A DNA stretch of 64,000 bases from the NCBI GenBank assembly GCA_021732975.1, contig JAKFWC010000023.1, forward strand, positions 620,001 to 684,000, read 5' to 3'. How positions within the stretch are numbered: position 1 is the stretch's first letter; each line of letters opens with the position of its first letter. Below the pieces are notes generated by a model. That model saw only the letters and a list, made by a program, of their open reading frames with translations. It did no database searches and was not told where the DNA came from. This document shows, one piece after another, positions 26,724 through 36,818 of the stretch. Both the position numbers and the translations under genes were made by a program. Source of the DNA: Planctomycetaceae bacterium. GTDB lineage: Bacteria > Planctomycetota > Planctomycetia > Planctomycetales > Planctomycetaceae.

Positions 26724-27299
26724 ATGGAAATTGTGCTCTACCCGCATCCGGCACTCCGCTGGAAATCCCGGCCGATTACGGAAATCGACGCGAACCTGCG
26801 GAAAACCGTTGCCGAGATGTTCGAGCTGATGTATGCCGCCAAGGGCATCGGTCTCGCGGCGAACCAGGTGGCACTGCCGTATCGCTTGTTCGTGCTGAAC
26901 CTCACCGGGGACGCCGCGGAGAAGGATGAAGAAGTCGTCTTCCTCAACCCGGAGATTCTGAAACGCAAAGGGACGACTGAAGGGGAAGAGGGCTGCCTGA
27001 GCTTCCCGGGTCTCTACAAAGACGTGAAGCGTGCCGCCGAGGTGACCGTCGAAGCGTTCGATCTTTCCGGTAACGGGTTTGAATACTCGCTCGATGAACT
27101 CGCCGCGCGGGCCGTGCAACATGAGTACGACCACATTGAAGGGATTCTGTTCATCGATCGGCTCACCGAAACGCTCAAACGCGAATGCCAACCCGTACTG
27201 GAAGACTTTGAGACACAGTGCCGGCGCAAGCAAGCGGAAGGCAAATTGCCATCCGATGAAGTGCTGAAGCAAGAGTTGGCGCGTCTGGCCGCAGGATGA
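26724..27299 (+). CDS. def: Peptide deformylase
   Basis: 191 residues. Removes the formyl group from the initiator Met of new proteins. All three motifs are present: GIGLAANQV near 51, EEGCLSFPG near 92 (zinc-ligand Cys) and QHEYDHIEG near 131 (two zinc His and catalytic Glu). A C-terminal helical tail follows. It precedes fmt on the same strand, the usual def-fmt pairing, here split by a strong hairpin in the 121-nt gap. Confidence 0.97.
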   Translation: MEIVLYPHPALRWKSRPITEIDANLRKTVAEMFELMYAAKGIGLAANQVALPYRLFVLNLTGDAAEKDEEVVFLNPEILKRKGTTEGEEGCLSFPGLYKDVKRAAEVTVEAFDLSGNGFEYSLDELAARAVQHEYDHIEGILFIDRLTETLKRECQPVLEDFETQCRRKQAEGKLPSDEVLKQELARLAAG

Positions 27300-27311
27300 T
27301 GTGACATTTTC

Positions 27312-27382
27312 GTGAGCGGCAAGGCGCTAGCCGCCGGTTCTTCGATTTCTGCGGAACCGGCGGCTAGCGCCTTGCCGCTCAC
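27312..27382. repeat. Inverted repeat, 29-bp perfect arms
   Basis: Arms 27312-27340 and 27354-27382 are exact reverse complements (core GCAAGGCGCTAGCCGCCGG), separated by a 13-nt loop. The element lies between def and fmt on the same strand, 12 nt after the def stop. The stem is strong enough to affect transcription or mRNA decay, but no T run follows. Confidence 0.92.
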
Positions 27383-27420
27383 AAGCATTCCATCGAAGTC
27401 TCGATTCAGAACTGATTGTC

Positions 27421-28371
27421 ATGACATCGCTACGTATCGTCTTCCTCGGTACCGGCAAACTGGCAGAGCCCGTCTTTGAAGCGCTCTGTCAATCGCATCA
27501 CACGGTTTGCGGATTGGTCACCCAACCGGATCGTACAGGCCCGGGGAGCAAGAAGCATCTCAATCCGTTGAAAGAGGCCGCTCTGGCCCGCGGGATGCCG
27601 GTGCTTCAGCCAGAACGCATTCGCAATCCGGAACCCGTCGCCGAATTGCAGGCACTGAAGGCAGACTTATTCGTTGTTGCGGCGTACGGGCAGATTCTGT
27701 CGAAAGCGATTCTCGACATGCCCCGGCTGGGGACGATCAATGTCCATGCCTCGCTGTTGCCGAAGTACCGGGGGGCAACGCCGATTCATGCCGCGGTGTT
27801 AAATGGAGATGCCGAAGCCGGCGTAACGATCATTCAACTGGTGCCGCAACTCGATGCCGGGCCGATGCTCGGCATGGTCCGCACACCCATCGGTGAGCGG
27901 GAAACAACCGGAGAACTCGAAACGCGATTGGCCGCGCTCTCCGCTCCCCTCACGCTGGATGTCATCGCCCAACTGGCAGCGGGGACGGCAGAATCCGTGG
28001 AACAAGATCACGCGGCGGCCACGCATGTCGGCAAGTTGACCAAAGCCGACGGCCGCATTGACTGGACAAAACCCGCCGTGCAAGTCGAACGCCACCTCCG
28101 GGGTATGCAACCGTGGCCCGGCCCCTTCACGACATTAGTCCTTGAAGGCAAGCCGCCGCTGCGTCTTCAGGTGCTGGGGGGAACGGTCATGGATTCTCCG
28201 AACACGGCGGCCGCAGCAACCATCGTTGCCGTCGACGCGAACACCTTCACCGTGCAATGTGGTGATAACGCTTTACGGATTGATCGAGTCCATCCGGAAG
28301 CGAAACGCCCCATGCCCACGGCCGAATTTCTGCGTGGTCGCGCCGTGAAGATCGGTGATCGGTTGGAATGA
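27421..28371 (+). CDS. fmt: Methionyl-tRNA formyltransferase
   Basis: 316 residues, full length. Transfers a formyl group from 10-formyl-THF to Met-tRNAfMet. N-terminal transferase domain: VFLGTGKLAEPVFEAL at the start, then VVAAYGQILSKAIL near 90, and HASLLPKYRGATPIHAAVLN near 110, which holds the catalytic Asn/His/Asp region typical of Fmt. The C-terminal OB-like domain (about 210-310) binds tRNA. It ends convergently with serS, 4 nt apart. Confidence 0.96.
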   Translation: MTSLRIVFLGTGKLAEPVFEALCQSHHTVCGLVTQPDRTGPGSKKHLNPLKEAALARGMPVLQPERIRNPEPVAELQALKADLFVVAAYGQILSKAILDMPRLGTINVHASLLPKYRGATPIHAAVLNGDAEAGVTIIQLVPQLDAGPMLGMVRTPIGERETTGELETRLAALSAPLTLDVIAQLAAGTAESVEQDHAAATHVGKLTKADGRIDWTKPAVQVERHLRGMQPWPGPFTTLVLEGKPPLRLQVLGGTVMDSPNTAAAATIVAVDANTFTVQCGDNALRIDRVHPEAKRPMPTAEFLRGRAVKIGDRLE

Positions 28372-28375
28372 TTCG

Positions 28376-29644
28376 TTAACCGATCTTGTCTTTGCCCACC
28401 CACAGCCGCAGCACTTCGGGGATGACGATGCTGCCGTCGGCTTGCTGATAGTTCTCGAGGATTGCGATCATCGCCCGGGTGACGGCGACTGCTGTCCCGT
28501 TCAATGTGTGAACGAACTGTGTGCCCTTCTTTTCGGCCGACTTGCAGCGTGTGCCTAACCGGCGGGCCTGGAAATCGGTGCAGTTCGACGCCGAGGTGAC
28601 TTCGCCGTATTCGTTGCGGCCGGGCATCCAGGCCTCAAGATCAAACTTGCGGTAAGCCGGACCGCCGAGGTCGCCCGTGCAGATGTCGAGCACGCGGTAC
28701 GGAATCTTCAACCCTTGGAAGATTTCTTCTTCGATGGCGACGATCTCGGCATGGAGCGCATCGGACGCCGCAAGATCGGGAGCCGTGAAACCGAACATCT
28801 CCACTTTCGTGAATTGATGCACGCGGTAAATGCCCCGCGATGCCTTGCCGTGGGCACCGGCTTCCGTGCGGAAACAGTGCGAGATACCGGCGTACTTCAA
28901 CGGCAGATCGGCAATGTCGAGAATCTGATCTTTGAGTGAACCGCCGAGTGTGATCTCCGCCGTGGCGACGAGACACAGGTCGGTGTTGGCGATGCTGTAG
29001 ATCTGCGTTTCATTGCCGCGAGGTTGGTAACCGGTCCCTTCAAGGACATCGATGCGGGCCAAGTCGGGCGTGATATGCAGCGTGAAACCGTGGGCGATCA
29101 ACTTCTGTACGGCGTATTGCACCAGCGCCAGTTCGAGCAGCGCGGCTTCGTTCTTGAGAAAGTAGAACCCGTGGCCGGTGACGCGAGCCCCGGCTTCGAG
29201 ATCGACGAGCTGGTGTTTCTCGCACAGCTCGACATGATCGAGCGGCTTGAAATCAAACTTCGGCGGCGTTCCCCATGAGCGGACGACTTTGTTATCGGAT
29301 TCGAGCGCTCCTACAGGTGCGTCGGCATGTGTCATATTGGGAACGCTGCATTGCACTGCCCGCAGTTGAGCTTCAATTTCTTTCTGCTCGACTTCAAATG
29401 CCGCGACGGCTTCCCGCAGTTGCCGACCACGTTCCACCAACGCGGGTTTCGCTGCCGCATCGGCTTTGGGAATCTGTGCGGCGACGGTCTTCTGTTCCTG
29501 CCGTGTCTTGTCGGCTTCGACGATTAACGCATTCCGTCGATCGCGCAAGGGCAGCACATTTTCCAGATCGACCGCCACCCCGCGGTTTGCACAATTCGTC
29601 CGCACGGCGTCGAGGTTGTCGCACAAAAACTGCAAATCGAGCAT
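28376..29644 (-). CDS. serS: Seryl-tRNA synthetase
   Basis: 422 residues from the ATG at 29644; the frame opens at 29794, but that extension is unlike SerS. Charges tRNA-Ser (and tRNA-Sec). The N-terminal coiled-coil arm spans about 30-105. Class II motifs: motif 2 FRTEAGAHGKASRGIYRVHQ near 265, then FTKVEMF, and motif 3 NGTAVAVTRAMIAILEN near 385, with SASNCTDFQARRL between them. 35 nt upstream on the same strand lies the dipeptidase gene, so the two may be co-transcribed. Confidence 0.97.
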   Translation of the reverse strand: MLDLQFLCDNLDAVRTNCANRGVAVDLENVLPLRDRRNALIVEADKTRQEQKTVAAQIPKADAAAKPALVERGRQLREAVAAFEVEQKEIEAQLRAVQCSVPNMTHADAPVGALESDNKVVRSWGTPPKFDFKPLDHVELCEKHQLVDLEAGARVTGHGFYFLKNEAALLELALVQYAVQKLIAHGFTLHITPDLARIDVLEGTGYQPRGNETQIYSIANTDLCLVATAEITLGGSLKDQILDIADLPLKYAGISHCFRTEAGAHGKASRGIYRVHQFTKVEMFGFTAPDLAASDALHAEIVAIEEEIFQGLKIPYRVLDICTGDLGGPAYRKFDLEAWMPGRNEYGEVTSASNCTDFQARRLGTRCKSAEKKGTQFVHTLNGTAVAVTRAMIAILENYQQADGSIVIPEVLRLWVGKDKIG

Positions 29645-29679
29645 GACGTTCCTACTGTTCCAATCCGTGGAAGAGACCG

Positions 29680-31047
29680 CTAGGCGGTGGGAAGTTCGGG
29701 CCACAAGGCGGCGTTGGCGTGGATACCGCGGTGAAAATCGGCGATGGTGAAATGTTCGTTCGGGCTGTGCAGGTTGTCGGTGTTTTGGCCCCAACCCAGC
29801 AGCAGCGTACTCAGGCCAAGAATTTGTTGGAACGTGGCTACGACTGGGATCGAGCCGCCCTCGCGCATCAGCACGGGAGGCTTTCCAAAGGCGGTGGTAA
29901 TCGCTGTTCGGGCCGCGTCGATGTATTTGTTCGTCGGATCAAACACAAACGGGGGACAACCGTGGTACGACTGAAAGGACAACGTCACCCCGGCCGGACA
30001 ACGGGCTTCCAGAAACTTCTGCAACCCGGTCACCAGCTTCTCCGGTTCCTGATGCGGCACCAGCCGACACGTAATTTTCGCGGATGCTTTAGACGGAATG
30101 ATCGTCTTCGGTCCGACACCCTGATATCCGCCGGTGATGCCGTTCACATCACACGTCGGTCGCGCCCAGCGGCGTTCGATCGAAGTGAAACCGGCTTCAC
30201 CCCACGGAGCGGGGGAGCCGACTTCATTGAGAAACGACTTTTCATCGAATGGCAACGCGGCGAACTGGTCCCGTTCGGCGGTGGTGAGTGCCAACACATC
30301 ATCATAGAAGCCGGGAATCTGTACGCGGCCTTCATCGTCATGCAATTGAGCAATCAGTCGGGCGAGCATGTTCGCCGGATTGGCAACCGCACCGCCGTAG
30401 ATGCCGCTGTGGAGGTCTTTCTTCGGGCCGGTGAGCGTGACTTCACACGCGATGATCCCGCGCAGACCGTAGGTGATCGCGGGGATGCCGGGGGCGTATT
30501 GGCTCGTATCGCTGATGACCGCGACATCGGCGTTGAGCTTCTGCTTGTTGGTTTCGAGGAAGTGGTCGAGGTTGTTGCTGCCGACTTCCTCTTCGCCTTC
30601 AATGACGAACTTCAAATTCACCGGCATCGAGCCGGTTGCCTTCAACCATGCCTCGGCGGCTTTGATGTGCGTGAAGAACTGGCCCTTATCGTCGGTAGCC
30701 CCCCGAGCGTAAATTTTCCCGTCACGAATCGTTGGTTCAAACGGCGGGGTTGTCCACAGATCCAGCGGGTCCGGCGGTTGCACATCGTAATGACCGTAGA
30801 TCAACACCGTCGGCTTGCCGGGGGCCTTCAACCACTCCGCGTATACAATCGGATGCCCAGCCGTTTTCACGATTTCTGTCGTGAAGCCGAGGCCGAGAAA
30901 CTGATCGCGCAGAAACTCCGCGGCTTGCGTCATGGCCGGTTGAAATGCCGGATCGGCACTCACCGACGGGATCCGTAATAGCGTCTTCAGTTCTTCCAGG
31001 AACTGCTCCTGATGCGTTCGGAGATAATCGGAAACGGCAGGATTCAT
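29680..31047 (-). CDS. M20 family dipeptidase
   Basis: 455 residues from the ATG at 31047; the longer frame to 31212 has no domain. Metal-binding motifs of M20 zinc peptidases: GHYDVQPP near 84, RGATDDKGQ near 119, EGEEEVGS near 150, SDTSQ near 183, and a late His in the SPNEHF segment. The long form with the inserted lid domain resembles dipeptidase/CNDP-type enzymes that cleave small peptides in the cytosol. No signal peptide. Transcribed toward serS with a 35-nt gap. Confidence 0.94.
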   Translation of the reverse strand: MNPAVSDYLRTHQEQFLEELKTLLRIPSVSADPAFQPAMTQAAEFLRDQFLGLGFTTEIVKTAGHPIVYAEWLKAPGKPTVLIYGHYDVQPPDPLDLWTTPPFEPTIRDGKIYARGATDDKGQFFTHIKAAEAWLKATGSMPVNLKFVIEGEEEVGSNNLDHFLETNKQKLNADVAVISDTSQYAPGIPAITYGLRGIIACEVTLTGPKKDLHSGIYGGAVANPANMLARLIAQLHDDEGRVQIPGFYDDVLALTTAERDQFAALPFDEKSFLNEVGSPAPWGEAGFTSIERRWARPTCDVNGITGGYQGVGPKTIIPSKASAKITCRLVPHQEPEKLVTGLQKFLEARCPAGVTLSFQSYHGCPPFVFDPTNKYIDAARTAITTAFGKPPVLMREGGSIPVVATFQQILGLSTLLLGWGQNTDNLHSPNEHFTIADFHRGIHANAALWPELPTA

Positions 31048-31242
31048 AAGGACGCTCAGCAAGGCAGACGGCGGGACAGGCCCCAAGTTTACCCGAAATC
31101 TCGCGCCTCGCCGAGTGTGCGAGGAATACGCGGTTGCGCATGCGGACAAAACGACATCGCCGCTGGTGGGTGGTCGAAACGGACACTTTCGGATAAAACA
31201 CCGCCAGCGCATCTTCGTGTTGGCCGCCTCTGAGGGACTTCC

Positions 31243-33786
31243 ATGAATCGTTGGGTGTTAAGCGTCGCCGTGCTTTGGGGATGGTGTCCATTGGTGGTGC
31301 AGGCCGCGAAAGAACCGGTCGCGACATCGGCGGAATCGCTCAAGGTCATGAAGGGGTTCAAGGTCGAACGGCTTTATACCGTCCCGCGCGAACAGCAAGG
31401 CTCGTGGGTCAACATGTGCGTTGATCCGAAAGGCCGACTGATCGTTTGCGACCAGAATGGCGGCCTGTTCCGCGTGACGCCGCCGGCTGTTGGTCAAGGC
31501 GGCGAACCGAAGATCGAACCGATTCCCGTTCCCCTCGGTGAAGCGCAGGGCCTGGTCTGGGCGTTTGATTCGTTGTATGTCGTGGTGAACTCAGCGGGTA
31601 AATTCGCCGAGGGTGTCTATCGCGTGAAAGACACCAACAACGACGACGTGCTGGATACCGTGGAAACGCTGCGGTTGTTTGAAGGCAAAACCGGCGAGCA
31701 TGGTCCACACGCCGTGTTGCTCACACCGGACAAGCAAGGGCTGTACATCGTCTGTGGCAATCAGACGAAGATGACGGCGTTCAACCAGACTCGCGTGCCA
31801 CCGCTGTGGGGTGAAGACCATTTGCTACCCCGCATGCCCGATGGTCGCGGTTTTATGAAAGGTGTGCTGGGACCGGGCGGCGTGATCTATCGCATTGATC
31901 CGACCGGTCAGAATTGGGAGATCGTCTCGGTCGGCTTCCGCAATCAGTTTGACGCCGCGGTCAATCGTGATGGTGAACTCTTCACGTTCGATGCCGACAT
32001 GGAATGGGACATCAACACGCCGTGGTATCGGCCGACACGGGTGTGCCATGTCGTGAGTGGTTCGGAATTCGGTTGGCGGAACGGAGCCGGAAAATGGCCA
32101 GCGTATTACGTCGACAGCACGCCCGCCGCAGTCAACATCGGTCCGGGATCGCCGACAGGTATCACCTTCGGCTACGGTGCGAAATTCCCGGCAAAGTATC
32201 AGGAAGCGTTGTTCATCAACGACTGGAGCTACGGCAAGTTATACGCCGTCCATCTCACGCCACACGGTTCATCGTATGGCGGGACATTTGAGGAATTCAT
32301 CACCGGTTCGCCGCTGCCGTTGACCGACATCGTCGTTCATCCGGACGGGTCGATGTACTTCACGATCGGCGGCCGCAAGACGACCTCCGGGCTCTATCGT
32401 GTGACCTATGTTGGCGAAGAATCGACCGCCCCTGCGGAGATGCCAGTGGATGCTACAGCCGCCGAATTGCGGAAATTGCGGAAGTCGCTGGAGGCCTTTC
32501 ACGGTGTTGTCGCCCCGGAGGCTGTGGATGCCGCTTGGCCGGTGTTATCACATGAAGACCGTTTTCTGCGTCAAGCCGCGCGGGTAGCGATTGAACATCA
32601 ACCGGTGGCGACATGGGGGCCCCGCGCGCTCGCAGAAACCAACCCGACGGCTGTGATCCAGGCATTGCTGGCGTATGTTCGCGCTTCCGCACCGTGCCCG
32701 CTGCATCGCAAGCCGAGCGATCCGCCGCTCGATCTGCAGAAACTGGGGCCGGTGCTGACAGCACTGGGTCGTCTCGATTGGGCTCAGCTCACCCCGGAAC
32801 AACGGCTGGATCTCGTGCGGGTGTACCATGTGACGTTTAATCGTCTCGGTTTGCCCGATGTGGAGACGCAACGGAAGCTCATCGCCAAGTTCAGTGCGCT
32901 CTTTCCGGCAGAAGGACCGGAACTCAATGCCGAGTTGGGGCAACTCGTCGTTTATCTGCAAGCTCCGGTGGCCGATAAACTGGTCAAGCTGTTGGAGACT
33001 GCTCCATCGCAGGAAGAACAAATCGAATACGCGCGGTCGTTGCGAAAATTGCAGGCAGGTTGGACGCCGGAATTGCGGAGCACGTATTTCGCCTGGTTCA
33101 ACAAAGCGGCCGGTTACCGCGGCGGGGCGAGTTTCAGTCTGTTCGTCGCGAACATCAAAAACGATGCGCTGGTGAACCTGAAGCCCGATGAACTCGCCGC
33201 TTTGAAACCGATTCTAGAGGCCGCGCCGAAACAGGAAGTCACCCAACCAGCCGCGCCACCGCGACCGTTCGTGAAGGATTGGAAGCTCGACGAACTTGTG
33301 GAGAAAACGGCTGCCGGAATTTCGGGTCGCAATTTTGATCGCGGCAAAGCGCTGTTCGGGGCCGCGAATTGCTTTTCGTGTCACCGGTACGATAGCCAGG
33401 GGGGCGCGCTCGGACCGGATTTAACCGCGGTTGCCGGTCGCTTCAGCCCGCGCGATTTGCTGGAATCGATTGTCGATCCGAGCAAAGTGATCAGCGATCA
33501 ATACGCCGCGGTCACGATCATCACTACGGACGGAAAGTCGGTGACGGGGCGGATCGTGAATTTGAATGGCGATACGTGGAAGGTCAACACAAACATGTTG
33601 AACCCGGACGATCAGACCACGATTGACGTGAACAAGATCGACGAAGTGATTCCCGCGAAGACCTCGATGATGCCGAACGGGTTGTTGAACACGTTCAACG
33701 AAGACGAGATTCTCGATCTCGTCGCATACGCGCTCTCGCGCGGTGATCGACAGCACGCGATGTTTCAATCGGTGGGCGGCCGATGA
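31243..33786 (+). CDS. PVC-type heme-binding protein (second copy)
   Basis: 847 residues. N-terminal signal peptide [22 protein letters not shown] beta-propeller with DTNNDDVLD Ca-type loops and [14 protein letters not shown] strands spans about 40-400. Helical repeats fill 410-690. The C-terminal heme module has CFSCH (Cys710), GPDLTAV and [10 protein letters not shown], typical of the planctomycete TIGR02603 domain. Probably an exported dehydrogenase or oxidase passing electrons through its heme; the substrate is unknown. It is shorter than the copy at 11858 and lacks the final beta sandwich. It converges on the HDOD-GGDEF gene. Confidence 0.93.
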   Translation: MNRWVLSVAVLWGWCPLVVQAAKEPVATSAESLKVMKGFKVERLYTVPREQQGSWVNMCVDPKGRLIVCDQNGGLFRVTPPAVGQGGEPKIEPIPVPLGEAQGLVWAFDSLYVVVNSAGKFAEGVYRVKDTNNDDVLDTVETLRLFEGKTGEHGPHAVLLTPDKQGLYIVCGNQTKMTAFNQTRVPPLWGEDHLLPRMPDGRGFMKGVLGPGGVIYRIDPTGQNWEIVSVGFRNQFDAAVNRDGELFTFDADMEWDINTPWYRPTRVCHVVSGSEFGWRNGAGKWPAYYVDSTPAAVNIGPGSPTGITFGYGAKFPAKYQEALFINDWSYGKLYAVHLTPHGSSYGGTFEEFITGSPLPLTDIVVHPDGSMYFTIGGRKTTSGLYRVTYVGEESTAPAEMPVDATAAELRKLRKSLEAFHGVVAPEAVDAAWPVLSHEDRFLRQAARVAIEHQPVATWGPRALAETNPTAVIQALLAYVRASAPCPLHRKPSDPPLDLQKLGPVLTALGRLDWAQLTPEQRLDLVRVYHVTFNRLGLPDVETQRKLIAKFSALFPAEGPELNAELGQLVVYLQAPVADKLVKLLETAPSQEEQIEYARSLRKLQAGWTPELRSTYFAWFNKAAGYRGGASFSLFVANIKNDALVNLKPDELAALKPILEAAPKQEVTQPAAPPRPFVKDWKLDELVEKTAAGISGRNFDRGKALFGAANCFSCHRYDSQGGALGPDLTAVAGRFSPRDLLESIVDPSKVISDQYAAVTIITTDGKSVTGRIVNLNGDTWKVNTNMLNPDDQTTIDVNKIDEVIPAKTSMMPNGLLNTFNEDEILDLVAYALSRGDRQHAMFQSVGGR

Positions 33787-33790
33787 AGGA

Positions 33791-33822
33791 AGAGGCTCAG
33801 GGATGGGGATCCCTGGGACTCT
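33791..33822. terminator. Candidate bidirectional terminator between convergent genes
   Basis: CAGGGAT (33798-33804), loop GGGG, ATCCCTG (33809-33815), extended by AGAG...CTCT outside. It lies within the 45 nt between the stop of the heme-protein gene and that of the HDOD-GGDEF gene. No clear T run. Confidence 0.5.
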
Positions 33823-33831
33823 GAATGATGA

Positions 33832-35808
33832 CTATACGAAGGCGAGGGCTTTGCTGTCTGCCCGCAGCGAGGGGACGTGCCGCACTTCCGGGACTTGGGT
33901 CGCAATGTATTGTTCGAGAGCTTGTGCGGCTTGGTCCGGGGCGAGCAATCCCATCCGCATCACTCTCGCGGCAAGGTGCCTGGGGTTTTCCTGCTGCAAG
34001 GTGAGCAGATGCACGAGTTGCACCAGTGTGAGATATCCGAGGCGCACGGCGATCGCCCCAAACCGCTCTCCACACGTCTGCTGCTCGTCCTCAATTTTGG
34101 CGATCTGTGCGGTTGTTAAGTAACCGTACATTTCCGCCAATTCGCCAATCCGCGCCGGTTGCACCGGTGTTTCGAGCAAGGCGCGCGATACGCTCGGCAC
34201 GTCCAGCAATCCCTGCGAAACCAGCCAACGACTGAACCGCTGGTTGGTCACCATGTGCAGAACCTGGCGATCGAGTTCGCTGATCAGCGATTGGGAACGG
34301 ACCTGGTTTCGTCCACCTCGTTTGGCGTCGTACAGGCATTCGTCCGCGGCCGCCAGGAGTCGCTTGGCAATTCCTTGTTCCTTGCGTCCGGGAATGATGA
34401 TTGCCGTCCCCAGACTGCATGTGACTTGAACCTTTGTGCCTTCAAATTCCAGCGATTCGGCGGCAATCTTCTCGCGAATTCGCTCCGCCAGACGCTCGAT
34501 TCCTTTTTCCGTGGGCTGACTGACCAGCACCACGAATTCTTCACCGCCATATCGGGCGAGCACATCGGAATTTCGACTGGCGCTCTGCAGCACCTTCGCC
34601 ACGCGTTGCAGAACGTGGTCGCCAAACTGGTGACCGTAGGTGTCGTTGATCTTCTTGAAATTGTCGATATCGGCATAAATCACGGCGACGGGCGCAGCCA
34701 GGCGTTGTCCCCGGCCGATTTCTCGATCGAGTGATTCATCGAAGAAATTGCGATTGAACATTCCTGTCAGCGGGTCGTACAGCGCTTGCTTCTGCAGTTC
34801 GCGATTCTGCGTTTCGAGGGCCGTTTTTTCTCGCTCCGCCTCCTGATGTCGGTAGGTGGCCTGTGTGCTGGCGACATGTTCGCGAAGCGTGAGTTGAACG
34901 AGTTGCTCGTTGGCTTGAACCATCAGTTCCGCCGGATCCCCCAGATCAGACATATCGACGGAAAAGAGTCCTGCGGCCTGTTCAATACGCAGGGCGCAGT
35001 CCTGCAGATATTGCTCGAGCGTGTCCGCGGGGAAACCGAGATGATCTGTGTAAAAAGTACGAATCCGTTCGAGGGCGCGGCCTTTGTGATCGGTGCAGAA
35101 GTAATCTCCCACGGCGGAAGCCGCGGCGATCGCTGCATAGAGTTTATAGTCGTTGTCGTTGTTCAGGGCGGTCATTTCCGCCGGTGTGGAATGATGGCAA
35201 CGGACCGATTGAACGATGGCGTCCGGCAACTTCCAGTTTTCCATCAATTGAGCACCAACGGCCGCGTGATTGACGCCCAGCCTGGCGTCTTCGGTTTCGG
35301 GGAGCGGCAACGAATCGGTTTGACAACTTTCCAATACGGGAACGTATTCGCGGCTCGCGGCTTTGAGCAGCGCCAATCGGCCGATATCCATCAGCAGGCC
35401 GGCGAGAAAGAACTCGGGCGCAGCGGCGGGGTTGAGGCGTTGTCCGAGTCGTTCGGCGGCAGAGGCCTGAACGACCGATTGCATCCAGTAGGCTCGATAA
35501 TGATCGGCGAGAGGGCCGTTGCTCATGGTGTCGTCGTTCAGCGAAAAGCTCAACGCCAACGTTGTCGAGACCGTGGTTCCCAGTAATGGGACTGCGCGTT
35601 CAATCGCGCGGATTTCCGACTTGAAACCGAAGTACGTCGAATTGGCCGACTTCAGAATCTTCGCCGAGATGGCGGGGTCGGCCTTAATGGCGTCGATGAC
35701 CTGCCGAATTTCGGTTTCCGGGTTCTTCGCCAGTTCGAGCAACTTCACCGCAACCGAGGGCAATGTCGGAAGTTGGGTGGAGGCAAATAGTCGCTTGGTG
35801 TTGAGCAT
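33832..35808 (-). CDS. HDOD-GGDEF diguanylate cyclase with four C-terminal MshEN-like repeats
   Basis: 658 residues from the ATG at 35808 (the frame opens at 35952 inside the CheY gene). HDOD domain about 8-215 (LPTLPSVAVKLLELAKNP start). GGDEF domain about 340-505: YADIDNFKKINDTYGHQFGD, then GGEEF (421-425), so an active cyclase is likely. RNSD at 412-415, five residues before GGEEF, fits the product-inhibition I-site. Residues 523-635 hold four repeats of about 25 residues, such as FGAIAVRLGYLTLVQL and IGELAEMYGYLTTAQI, resembling the MshEN c-di-GMP-binding repeats. It is the last gene of a CheX-CheY-GGDEF set on the minus strand. Confidence 0.92.
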   Translation of the reverse strand: MLNTKRLFASTQLPTLPSVAVKLLELAKNPETEIRQVIDAIKADPAISAKILKSANSTYFGFKSEIRAIERAVPLLGTTVSTTLALSFSLNDDTMSNGPLADHYRAYWMQSVVQASAAERLGQRLNPAAAPEFFLAGLLMDIGRLALLKAASREYVPVLESCQTDSLPLPETEDARLGVNHAAVGAQLMENWKLPDAIVQSVRCHHSTPAEMTALNNDNDYKLYAAIAAASAVGDYFCTDHKGRALERIRTFYTDHLGFPADTLEQYLQDCALRIEQAAGLFSVDMSDLGDPAELMVQANEQLVQLTLREHVASTQATYRHQEAEREKTALETQNRELQKQALYDPLTGMFNRNFFDESLDREIGRGQRLAAPVAVIYADIDNFKKINDTYGHQFGDHVLQRVAKVLQSASRNSDVLARYGGEEFVVLVSQPTEKGIERLAERIREKIAAESLEFEGTKVQVTCSLGTAIIIPGRKEQGIAKRLLAAADECLYDAKRGGRNQVRSQSLISELDRQVLHMVTNQRFSRWLVSQGLLDVPSVSRALLETPVQPARIGELAEMYGYLTTAQIAKIEDEQQTCGERFGAIAVRLGYLTLVQLVHLLTLQQENPRHLAARVMRMGLLAPDQAAQALEQYIATQVPEVRHVPSLRADSKALAFV

Positions 35809-35864
35809 GAAAGGATCTCGATGGCAAACATAAAATGTGGCGACCGCGAGAGTGGATTGCGCTC

Positions 35865-36230
35865 TCAGGTCGTCGTGGCGACCCACTTCTCGAGCTTTTC
35901 TTTCAACCCGTCCGGCGTGAATGGTTTTACGAGATAGTCGGAAACCCCGCATTGGATCGCCAGGACCACGCGGGCCCGCTCGGCTTCCGTCGTGATCATG
36001 ATGATGGGAATTTCCCGATTCAATTGCCGCAATTCCTTAAGCAGCGTCAGCCCGTCCATTTTGGGCATGTTCCAATCGGTCAGCACGATGTCGTACTGAC
36101 CTTGCCCGAAGAACTGCAGCGCTTGCACTCCGTCTTCCGCTTCGACAACGTTCTCGATGCCGAGCTTGGCCAGACAACGCTTCTGGATGGTGCGCATGGT
36201 GCCCGAATCGTCCACTAACAAGACTCGCAT
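35865..36230 (-). CDS. CheY-like single-domain response regulator
   Basis: 121 residues from the ATG at 36230. Pure receiver domain with all key residues: VDD acid pair near 6, phospho-acceptor Asp in LTDWNMPKMDG near 53, Thr in MITT near 83 and Lys in YLVKPF near 105. No output domain. It lies 56 nt before the HDOD-GGDEF gene and 93 nt after the CheX gene, all on the minus strand. CheX proteins dephosphorylate CheY~P, so the pair probably tunes the cyclase or another partner, which is inference. Confidence 0.95.
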   Translation of the reverse strand: MRVLLVDDSGTMRTIQKRCLAKLGIENVVEAEDGVQALQFFGQGQYDIVLTDWNMPKMDGLTLLKELRQLNREIPIIMITTEAERARVVLAIQCGVSDYLVKPFTPDGLKEKLEKWVATTT

Positions 36231-36323
36231 GAGAGTGCTTCCGTTTGGTTCCACAAGGACGGTCAATCGAACGAACTGTTAAGAAACAAGAAATGCTTCC
36301 CGGCGTGCCGGCCACGCGACGGA

Positions 36324-36818
36324 CTAAATTCCCGTAAACGCCACTTCGATCCAGAAGGGGCCGATATCGGAATTGAAAGACAGAATCAGCGGCGTCACTT
36401 CCGATGGAGAGTGCATGACATACTCATGCCCCGCAATAACCTTCGGGAGGCTGATCGATAATTCGTACTTTGCTAGTTGTGCCTTGGCAGCACCGGCGAT
36501 CATGTTCGTGAGTTCGCCGACAGCATCGCAGACCGCAGGTGTGACTCGGTTCTCAACGTCGCCGATCATCCGCTCGAGCACGGCACAGGCCGATTCGCGC
36601 GTCAGGCTGACAACGATGGTTCCCTGGGCGCGACCGGAGACGCCGATCACGGCACTGACATCCTGGCTGGTTTCGCCCGGTTCCTTGAGCCGCAAGCCCG
36701 TTCGCGTCGGCACGCAACCGAGCATCATCTCAAAGACGCTCCGCGTGGCCGTAATCAACGGATTGACGTACTCCGCAGTTATCGCGGATTGATGAGTGGG
36801 CGGCGCACAAACGCTCAT
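36324..36818 (-). CDS. CheX-like chemotaxis phosphatase
   Basis: 164 residues. CheC/CheX/FliY-type fold: VNPLITATRSVFEMMLGC at the start, then VIGVSGRAQGTIVVSL in the middle, and GELTNMIAGAAKAQL near 103-117, where Glu and Asn form the CheY~P-dephosphorylating motif (E..N). Full-length single-domain CheX size. It is the first gene of the CheX-CheY-GGDEF set. The long gap upstream (545 nt) probably contains its promoter. Confidence 0.88.
   Translation of the reverse strand: MSVCAPPTHQSAITAEYVNPLITATRSVFEMMLGCVPTRTGLRLKEPGETSQDVSAVIGVSGRAQGTIVVSLTRESACAVLERMIGDVENRVTPAVCDAVGELTNMIAGAAKAQLAKYELSISLPKVIAGHEYVMHSPSEVTPLILSFNSDIGPFWIEVAFTGI

Noticed and set aside
29719..30978. Plus-strand frame of 419 codons over the M20 dipeptidase
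   Set aside because: Antisense shadow; the zinc motifs are in the minus-strand frame.
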